This document shows positions 1 to 4,079 of a stretch of 5,226 nt of DNA, piece after piece (position 1 is the first letter of the stretch; each line of letters starts with the position of its first letter). A program made the position numbers and the translations under genes. Location: the NCBI GenBank assembly GCA_900553655.1, contig USEQ01000109.1, positions 1 through 5,226 of the forward strand. The letters run 5' to 3'. A model generated the notes under the pieces. It saw only the letters and a list, made by a program, of their open reading frames with translations. It had not been told where the DNA came from and did no database searches. The stretch comes from an uncultured Slackia sp. GTDB taxonomy: Bacteria > Actinomycetota > Coriobacteriia > Coriobacteriales > Eggerthellaceae.

Positions 1-58
1 AGGCGGAAGTAGGGCTGATATGGCCGAAGCGATTGGCGCTGGGCGCAGCTATAGGGCA
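1..58 (-). pseudogene. Internal fragment of a Sua5/YrdC/TsaC threonylcarbamoyladenylate synthase gene, running off the left edge
   Basis: Reading the minus strand with codons starting at 58-56 gives CPIAAPSANRFGHISPTSA down to the window edge. This matches the conserved (P/G)IAAPSANRxGxxSPT(T/S)A segment of Sua5/YwlC/YrdC proteins, which make threonylcarbamoyl-AMP for the t6A37 modification of ANN-decoding tRNAs; the SAN motif is the family hallmark. The segment normally lies in the middle of the catalytic domain. Upstream in the same frame the reading becomes LHVLPPDS, which does not look like Sua5, and that DNA instead encodes the DUF3825-like protein in another frame. The 5' half of the gene is therefore absent here and no start codon is available. 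Seen: the motif and the frame switch. Inferred: a broken gene. Whether the 3' part continues intact to the left cannot be told. An assembly chimera would look the same. Confidence 0.72.
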
Positions 59-1140
59 AGAGTCAGGCGGTAGAACGTGTAACGGATGTAGTTGTGGAGG
101 ATGTCATACTTACGCGTTGCCTCGCCGATGTCTTGATTGCAGAAATCCCACGGTTCGTCGAGCGCCAGATTGGCAAGCGTGCGAAGAAAATCGGGCCATG
201 TTCCAAGATACCCGAAACGCTCGAGGGCTTTGCCGGGAATAACGCGTCGCCGAGGTCTATCCCCCGATGCGCGCGAAACGGCCTGGAAACGCGAGGCGGG
301 TTTCAAAGAAGGCTTCGCCTTCTGCTTCGACGAAGAGCCCTTGGGAGATTCCAGACGACGCGACGGGGCTATCTCGCCCTGCGCCGGCGAGGGCAGGGCG
401 GCTACGGACGAGCGACGATCGCCCTTAACTCCCGCACCGTCATCCCCCTCTGCTTTTCTGCACTCTTTAGTATCTTTTTGTTCCTTAGCAACTTTCTTAT
501 TGCTGGATTCATTTTTATTGTTTAGAGCTTTTTCATCTCTAGTTTCATTTTTGTCTTTGAAATCATTTACATCCCTAGTAGCTGAGGTTTTTTTACTATC
601 TTTTTCCTCTTTATCATCTTTTGCATTGCTAGAGTTTGATTCAGTGCTTATTTCTTTTTTATTTCTGGTATCTATTTTTTTTCCAGTATTGTTTTTAGTA
701 TTGGTTTCTTTTTTACACTTTTCCTCATCAACAATCATTTCGGAAACGCTCTGCTTGTTCTCCTTTTTCGCATCGGAAGATATCTCGGACGCTTCCGGCT
801 TCTCATCAGAACCGGAAGCGCCTTCCTGTGCGTCCTCCGATTCCTCTTCTTCCGCAAGCTTTTCCTCGAACGGAGCGAATTCATGAAGGGTAAACATCGA
901 CTGCGACACTCCCCCGATTTCCTTCGTAGAAGTGCTTACAAAATCGACCATTTCCTCGAGCATTGCCTTGAGCTTCAGAAAGCCGTAGTCTTCCTTGTTG
1001 ATTCCCTCGCGGACAAAGCACCAGCCAAGATTGGCAAGGGGATAGTCTTCGTCGAAAGAAAAATTCTTCTTCAAAATGCCGTATATGGACAGACGGTCCT
1101 CGGCAGACATGCGAGGTTCGTCTTTTTTCCGAGCGGTCAT
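49..1140 (-). CDS. LOTUS/OST-HTH-like protein with a long charged linker and a truncated DUF3825-like C-terminus
   Basis: The 363-residue product is probably a cytosolic RNA-binding protein of unknown role. Residues about 14-88 resemble a LOTUS/OST-HTH winged helix: a helix with IYGILKK, then PLANLG, then EDYGFLKLKAMLEEM, then a short strand ending MFTLHEF. Residues about 92-118 are acidic. Residues about 120-233 are a K/N/E/D/S/T-rich, presumably disordered linker, followed by an R/S/P/K-rich stretch to about 306. Residues 308-359 (FGYLGTWPDFLRTLANLAL ... DEPWDF ... ILHNYIRYTFYRL) resemble the start of DUF3825, a domain of roughly 200 residues or more known with OST-HTH partners. Here it ends after about 50 residues, and the last residues and the TAG fall in Sua5-like DNA, so the protein is probably truncated. 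The start is fixed by AGGAG at 1150-1146, 5 nt before ATG. Linker codons are AT-rich (AAA, AAT, GAT, AGA) unlike the rest. No catalytic residue can be named. LOTUS and DUF3825 calls are by eye. Confidence 0.72.
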   Translation of the reverse strand: MTARKKDEPRMSAEDRLSIYGILKKNFSFDEDYPLANLGWCFVREGINKEDYGFLKLKAMLEEMVDFVSTSTKEIGGVSQSMFTLHEFAPFEEKLAEEEESEDAQEGASGSDEKPEASEISSDAKKENKQSVSEMIVDEEKCKKETNTKNNTGKKIDTRNKKEISTESNSSNAKDDKEEKDSKKTSATRDVNDFKDKNETRDEKALNNKNESSNKKVAKEQKDTKECRKAEGDDGAGVKGDRRSSVAALPSPAQGEIAPSRRLESPKGSSSKQKAKPSLKPASRFQAVSRASGDRPRRRVIPGKALERFGYLGTWPDFLRTLANLALDEPWDFCNQDIGEATRKYDILHNYIRYTFYRLTLAL

Positions 1141-1145
1141 ATAAA

Positions 1146-1150
1146 CTCCT
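1146..1150 (-). promoter_or_regulatory. Ribosome binding site of the LOTUS/DUF3825-like gene
   Basis: The minus strand reads AGGAG followed by TTTAT and then ATG, a 5-nt spacing. It lies directly after the U-tract of the terminator at 1157-1177 and fixes the start at 1140. A good Shine-Dalgarno here argues that the AT-rich, low-complexity reading frame downstream is truly translated. Confidence 0.8.
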
Positions 1151-1156
1151 TATGGT

Positions 1157-1177
1157 AAAAACGGAGCGTTCGCTCCG
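1157..1177 (-). terminator. Intrinsic terminator or attenuator just upstream of the LOTUS/DUF3825-like gene
   Basis: On the minus strand CGGAGC-GAAC-GCTCCG forms a 6-bp GC-rich stem with a 4-nt loop, followed at once by TTTTT. The next translation start is only 16 nt beyond the T-run, which leaves no room for an ordinary promoter in between. Either it ends transcription arriving from the right and the gene lives on read-through, or it acts as an attenuator in the leader of the gene. Confidence 0.65.
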
Positions 1178-1401
1178 CTGAAATTGCTATTCGGCCATCA
1201 TACGAAAAAGTACGTCAGCGCTTTCGATATGCACTGAAAAAGCGGAGGTCGAGAAGCCCTCGAACGTCTCTAGGGAAGCGAATCGGAAGGCGCCTGGCGC
1301 GAACTCGATTGAAAGCGCTGCCGTCCGTAATCACTTGGCCGACTTCCGCCGGCCCGCTGTAGCCAGACAAAACAACCTGCACCGCATTCGGGAAAGAGAA
1401 A

Positions 1402-1442
1402 GCGAACCAGGCTTCCATCGATATGCTGGAAGCCTGGTTCGC
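1402..1442 (-). terminator. Long perfect hairpin, probable terminator of rlmH
   Basis: Positions 1402-1417 and 1427-1442 are perfect 16-nt inverted repeats around a 9-nt loop. On the minus strand the stem is followed by TTTCTCTTT, an imperfect but adequate U-tract. It begins 26 nt after the rlmH stop codon, as expected for the terminator of that transcript. On the + strand no T-run follows, so it is unlikely to act in that direction. The stem is longer than in most intrinsic terminators. Confidence 0.75.
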
Positions 1443-1467
1443 CCGTATTGCTTATGTCGCGAAGGCC

Positions 1468-1938
1468 TTATTTATGATAAGGCTCTCCTCGACTGATTTT
1501 GAATGCACGATAGATTTGCTCTAGCAACACCACGCGCGCAAGATTATGCGGAAGCGTGATTTTGCCGAACGATAGGTGCTCGTCCGCGAAATCGTACACG
1601 CCGCGGCTCACGCCACCCGATCCGCCGACGACAAACGTGATATCACTTACACCGGAGAGCATAAGCGCATCCATGCGGGCAGCGATGCCTTCGCTTGAAA
1701 GCTGCTTTCCGCCCACATCAAGAAGAATAACGTGAGAATGCTCAGGCAAAGCCTCGAGGATGCCTTTGCCCTCAATCCTACGAGCGCCCTCCTCGCCGCC
1801 GCTTTTCGCAGGATCGCGATCGGGAATCTCCTGAACCGTCACTTTCGCGTACGCCTTCAAGCGTTTAACGTATTCGGCACAAGCATCTACCCAGAACTTT
1901 TCCTTCAGCTTGCCGACCGCTATAACGTGAATCTTCAT
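1468..1938 (-). CDS. rlmH: 23S rRNA (pseudouridine1915-N3)-methyltransferase RlmH
   Basis: RlmH is a small SPOUT-fold enzyme that methylates N3 of pseudouridine 1915 in helix 69 of 23S rRNA using S-adenosylmethionine, acting as a dimer on assembled 70S ribosomes. The 156-residue product matches the usual family length. Visible marks are the N-terminus MKIHVIAVGKLKEKF, the VVGGSGG loop at residues 103-109 that helps form the SAM-binding knot, LPHNLARVVLLEQIYRAFKI at 129-148, and the nearly invariant C-terminal RGEPYHK. A GTG three codons upstream (1947) is possible, but it abuts the AAGGGGGG ribosome binding site, which has proper spacing (about 8 nt) only to the ATG at 1938, so I chose that start. 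The gene has its own likely promoter at 1988-2016 and ends before the hairpin at 1402-1442. It appears intact. Confidence 0.96.
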   Translation of the reverse strand: MKIHVIAVGKLKEKFWVDACAEYVKRLKAYAKVTVQEIPDRDPAKSGGEEGARRIEGKGILEALPEHSHVILLDVGGKQLSSEGIAARMDALMLSGVSDITFVVGGSGGVSRGVYDFADEHLSFGKITLPHNLARVVLLEQIYRAFKISRGEPYHK

Positions 1939-1947
1939 GCCCGGCAC

Positions 1948-1955
1948 CCCCCTTC
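1948..1955 (-). promoter_or_regulatory. Ribosome binding site deciding the rlmH start
   Basis: The minus strand shows an A-A-G-G-G-G-G-G type tract just upstream of GTG (1947-1945) and ATG (1938-1936). Spacing is near zero to GTG and about 8 nt to ATG. The ATG start also gives the common family N-terminus MKI, so translation from 1938 is favoured. Confidence 0.65.
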
Positions 1956-1987
1956 GACGAGATTTTCACAGAACCATATAACTTGTT

Positions 1988-2016
1988 ATTGTATCCCATG
2001 CCCTTACGCTGAACAA
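1988..2016 (-). promoter_or_regulatory. Candidate sigma-70-type promoter for rlmH
   Basis: On the minus strand a -35-like TTGTTC (2016-2011, matching the TTG half) is followed after exactly 17 nt by the -10 box TACAAT (1993-1988, five of six to consensus). Transcription would start near 1981 and give a leader of about 43 nt. The same TACAAT box occurs in the promoter at 3981-4009, which supports both. It is a sequence-pattern call only. Confidence 0.55.
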
Positions 2017-2164
2017 TGCGCGAACGAAGCTGCCTTTCTTTCAAAAAAATACATTCTACCTGCAGTTATTCCAGTCGATTACTACGCAAAGCACCCAGCC
2101 TCGTGCAGGCCGTAACGAAAGAAAGGGTCGCAACAAAATACAACGAAAGCCGCGCTATCCAGCG

Positions 2165-2713
2165 CTACAGAGAATCCCTCAAGGCGGCAAGCTTCGCGCG
2201 AACGGATGGATCGAGTCGGTCGCTCACGGTGTTTTTAACCGCGGGGCGAGGCGACTCATCGAGCTCGTATTCTTGATGGTTCACTTCGACCGCATGGCTG
2301 AACCCATTGGCGCTCATGCGGTCGACGCCCAGACCGAAAACCGTATTCTGGATGGTGGCATCGCTGGTTACCACCATGGTTTCGATGCCGCGCTCGCGCG
2401 CATCGCGGCTCAGCTTCTCTATGACCTTGTCCGCCGAATCCCCCGCTCGTGAGAACATGATGCGCACGCCGCCGACACGTTCGACAGAACCGTCGGAGAA
2501 CTGATTGCGACCTCCGTCGAAAACAACAACCGCATCGCAATCACGGCCAGCGTACGCCACCACGTCGTTAATCAAGGCTTCGCGAGCCCTATTGAACGCA
2601 TCGTCGGCATAATCGGGATTCGGCCCCGCATCGCGAAGACACCGGTACCGCGAGCCACTTCGCAGCACGTTATATCCGTCCACGATGAGAAGCTTCCTTC
2701 TTGCACGAGCCAT
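2165..2713 (-). CDS. NYN-domain ribonuclease, YacP/Rae1 family
   Basis: This 182-residue protein has a PIN-like NYN fold. In Bacillus subtilis the homologue Rae1 (YacP) is a ribosome-associated endoribonuclease that cleaves mRNA in the A site during translation. The expected acidic metal-binding residues are visible: D12 in LLIVDGYN, D66 in VVVFDGG, D95 in GDSADKVIEKL and D118 in VVTSD, followed by NGFS near 136. The length is close to the roughly 170 residues of Rae1. The start ATG at 2713 lies 10 nt after the rlmB stop, with a modest AGG ribosome binding site overlapping that stop, so the two genes are surely co-transcribed. The C-terminal tail after about 150 is charged and not part of the core fold. 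The family is clear; cleavage specificity is inferred from Rae1 only. Confidence 0.9.
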   Translation of the reverse strand: MARARRKLLIVDGYNVLRSGSRYRCLRDAGPNPDYADDAFNRAREALINDVVAYAGRDCDAVVVFDGGRNQFSDGSVERVGGVRIMFSRAGDSADKVIEKLSRDARERGIETMVVTSDATIQNTVFGLGVDRMSANGFSHAVEVNHQEYELDESPRPAVKNTVSDRLDPSVRAKLAALRDSL

Positions 2714-2723
2714 CCGAACGCGC

Positions 2724-3485
2724 CTAACCCTGCGCTTTGACCGTGCTCTGGCGCATCCATTCGTACATGATGGCCGTTGCAGCCTGCGCCACGTTGAGGG
2801 AGCCGACCTTGCCCTCCTGCGGAAGCCTGGTCAGAAAATCGCAGCTTTCAAGAGTCAGGCGAGATAAGCCCTCGCCTTCGTTGCCCATAACCAGAACAAT
2901 CTTGCCATGCAGCGGAGCTTCCCAGACCGTGTAGTGGGCCTCTTCGCTCGCGCCCGCAACCCAGTAGCCCTCGGCTTTCAGGCGCTCGAGCGTCTGGGCG
3001 ATATTGGAAACCTGGGCGCACTTGATATGGTTGATGGCCCCCGCCGAGCTTTTATACGTAGCCGCCGTCACATGAGCGCTGCGCTTGTTCGGGATGACGA
3101 CACCCGACGCGCCTACGACCTCTGCCGACCGAGCGATGGCTCCGAGGTTTCCCGCATCGGTGATGTGGTCGAGCACCACGATGAGCGCATTGCCATCGTG
3201 TTCTTCTGCATGCTTCTCCGCACCGCGCAGAATCTCTTTGAAGCTGGAATACGGATACGGAAGCGCCTGGGCCATGACGCCCTGGTGGCTGCCGCGCTCG
3301 CTCATGTCGTCGAGCTTGCGACGCGTGACGGTTTTCACCGGCACGTTGAACTGGCGGGCCTTGCGCAGGATGTCTTTGACCTGCCCATCCTGCTGGAGGT
3401 TATCCGCCAACATGACGCACTTCATAGGCATCTGCGCACGAAGCGCCTCGATGACCGGACGTTTTCCTTCTATGTAATCAGCCAT
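2724..3485 (-). CDS. rlmB: TrmH-family 23S rRNA 2'-O-methyltransferase RlmB
   Basis: RlmB transfers a methyl group from SAM to the 2'-O of a guanosine in the peptidyl-transferase region of 23S rRNA (G2251 in E. coli). The 253-residue product has the usual layout: an N-terminal L30e-like substrate-binding domain (residues 1-75, starting IEGKRPVIEAL and containing HQGVMA) and a C-terminal SPOUT domain with all three motifs. Motif 1 is at 106-121 with N113 and R119, motif 2 at 196-206 (VLVMGNEGEGL) and motif 3 at 228-238 (GSLNVAQAATA). I chose the ATG at 3485 because a GAGAG sequence precedes it by about 8 nt and IEGKRPV then sits at the normal distance. An ATG at 3500 adds five residues but has no ribosome binding site. 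The start overlaps the upstream stop by 8 nt, suggesting translational coupling. A TrmH paralogue with another target is possible but less likely. Confidence 0.93.
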   Translation of the reverse strand: MADYIEGKRPVIEALRAQMPMKCVMLADNLQQDGQVKDILRKARQFNVPVKTVTRRKLDDMSERGSHQGVMAQALPYPYSSFKEILRGAEKHAEEHDGNALIVVLDHITDAGNLGAIARSAEVVGASGVVIPNKRSAHVTAATYKSSAGAINHIKCAQVSNIAQTLERLKAEGYWVAGASEEAHYTVWEAPLHGKIVLVMGNEGEGLSRLTLESCDFLTRLPQEGKVGSLNVAQAATAIMYEWMRQSTVKAQG

Positions 3486-3954
3486 TCTTTTGTCTCTCAT
3501 TCACTTTCGCACTGAGCGATTCAATATCAATACGCACCATGGCGACCTGTTTGACGCATGCTCCTAAGATGTTCGGTTGACGCTCGATTTCCCCGGGAGC
3601 AAGACGCTCCGTCAGAAAAGCAATCGTACGGCGAACCTCGTTCTCGTCCTCGAGAAAGCACGCCCTGCCGTCAACGGCGACGCTTTCGTAATACGTGGTG
3701 ATACGCGGGCCGTCAATCGTTTCGTTCGCTACGGCAAAGTACCTGACGAACGGGTTGTCATGCAAGCATTTCCAACGCATTCCTTCGCGCGCACAATGAA
3801 AATACAGGCAACGATCCTCCGAGCTGTACACGGCATTCACCGCCGTTGAATACGGCCTTCCCTGTGCATCGACCATGGAAAGAACACCCCAATGGGTCTT
3901 TTCGAGAATCTCCGCTGCACGCTTTTCACCGACCATCCGCTGTGGACGAGACAT
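3478..3954 (-). CDS. Pyridoxamine-5'-phosphate-oxidase-like FMN-binding split-barrel protein
   Basis: The 158-residue product matches the NimA-like branch of the PNPOx-like flavin split-barrel superfamily. Visible marks are HWGVLSMVDAQGRPYSTAVN at residues 21-40, then LYFHCAREGMRWKCLHDNP at 50-68, where family members have fHxAxxGxKxxxLxxNP, then FAVANETI and YYESVAVDGRACFL at 88-101. Members are cytosolic, usually dimeric, and bind FMN or related cofactors. Proven roles are few, and some act as nitroreductases on 5-nitroimidazoles. Substrate here is unknown, and the true pyridoxine biosynthesis enzyme is unlikely. The ATG at 3954 has a strong AGGAG 5 nt upstream. It is the first gene of a unit with rlmB and the NYN nuclease, after a promoter at 3981-4009, and its end overlaps the rlmB start. 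It occupies the place of mrnC in the related Bacillota cluster. Confidence 0.85.
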   Translation of the reverse strand: MSRPQRMVGEKRAAEILEKTHWGVLSMVDAQGRPYSTAVNAVYSSEDRCLYFHCAREGMRWKCLHDNPFVRYFAVANETIDGPRITTYYESVAVDGRACFLEDENEVRRTIAFLTERLAPGEIERQPNILGACVKQVAMVRIDIESLSAKVNERQKNG

Positions 3955-3959
3955 GACGA

Positions 3960-3964
3960 CTCCT
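3960..3964 (-). promoter_or_regulatory. Ribosome binding site of the flavin-barrel gene
   Basis: The minus strand reads AAAGGAG followed by TCGTC and ATG, a near-ideal Shine-Dalgarno with 5-nt spacing. It confirms the start at 3954 and implies efficient translation of the first gene of the unit. Confidence 0.75.
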
Positions 3965-3980
3965 TTCTTTCATGCGCACC

Positions 3981-4009
3981 ATTGTACCCGTCCTCAGGCC
4001 GCGCGTAAA
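3981..4009 (-). promoter_or_regulatory. Sigma-70-type promoter of the flavin-barrel–rlmB–NYN unit
   Basis: On the minus strand -35 TTTACG (4009-4004, four of six to TTGACA) and -10 TACAAT (3986-3981, five of six to TATAAT) are separated by exactly 17 nt. Transcription would start near 3974, giving a leader of about 20 nt that carries the strong AGGAG. The -35 box overlaps the U-tract of the cysS terminator, so one transcript ends where the next promoter begins. Confidence 0.65.
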
Positions 4010-4040
4010 AACGGGACAGGGGCTTACACCCGCTGTCCCG
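4007..4040 (-). terminator. Intrinsic terminator of cysS
   Basis: Positions 4033-4040 and 4012-4019 form a perfect 8-bp stem (minus strand CGGGACAG / CTGTCCCG). It is extended inward by three GC pairs after a one-base bulge, with a 6-nt loop, and is followed on the minus strand by TTTTT (4011-4007). It lies 39 nt after the cysS stop codon. Confidence 0.85.
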
Positions 4041-4079
4041 CATCTGATAAGCCGATTGCAGCGGCGAACGCCGCGCCGC

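Larger units (their letters stand above)
1141..1467. other. 327-nt gap between rlmH and the LOTUS/DUF3825-like gene
   Basis: The gap holds the rlmH terminator hairpin (1402-1442), the small terminator at 1157-1177 and the ribosome binding site at 1146-1150. The 220 nt between the hairpins show no protein I recognise. A 67-codon minus-strand frame (1418-1215) starts inside the loop of the big hairpin without a ribosome binding site, and + strand frames here are open but lack good starts. A TATGAT box on the minus strand (1202-1197) could be a -10 element for the leftward gene, but there is no convincing -35. This could be decayed coding DNA or simple spacer. Confidence 0.5.
1939..2164. other. 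Intergenic gap between the NYN ribonuclease gene and rlmH
   Basis: This 226-nt gap contains the candidate rlmH promoter and its ribosome binding site. It is more AT-rich than the flanking genes. On the minus strand a small hairpin (GCGCT-GGAT-AGCGC, 2165-2152) overlaps the upstream stop codon and is followed by a T-rich but interrupted stretch, so it is at best a weak terminator. A T7 run at 2048-2042 has no GC-rich hairpin before it. I found no protein or RNA gene here. Confidence 0.5.

Noticed and set aside
481..720. AT-rich tract considered as a separate mobile insertion or a CRISPR-like/repeat array
   Set aside because: There are no regular repeats, terminal inverted repeats or target duplications, and the reading frame runs through it unbroken.
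137..886. Long + strand open frame rich in Ser, Leu and Phe
   Set aside because: It is the antisense of the lysine/glutamate-rich LOTUS protein. The Ser/Leu/Phe content is what Lys/Glu/Asp codons give when read backwards, and there is no good ribosome binding site.
1215..1418. 67-codon minus-strand reading frame between rlmH and the LOTUS gene
   Set aside because: It starts inside the loop of the rlmH terminator hairpin, has no ribosome binding site, and its product resembles nothing I know. It may be chance or decayed coding DNA.
2042..2048. T7 run on the minus strand as a possible terminator after the NYN gene
   Set aside because: No GC-rich hairpin lies directly upstream, only weak imperfect pairings.
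1997..2054. 16-codon minus-strand frame starting ATG TAT TTT in the rlmH leader region
   Set aside because: Very short, weak ribosome binding site, upstream of the likely rlmH promoter, and no resemblance to a known leader peptide.
2907..3515. 202-codon + strand open frame opposite rlmB
   Set aside because: It is a shadow of the high-GC rlmB coding sequence, with no recognisable motif or ribosome binding site.
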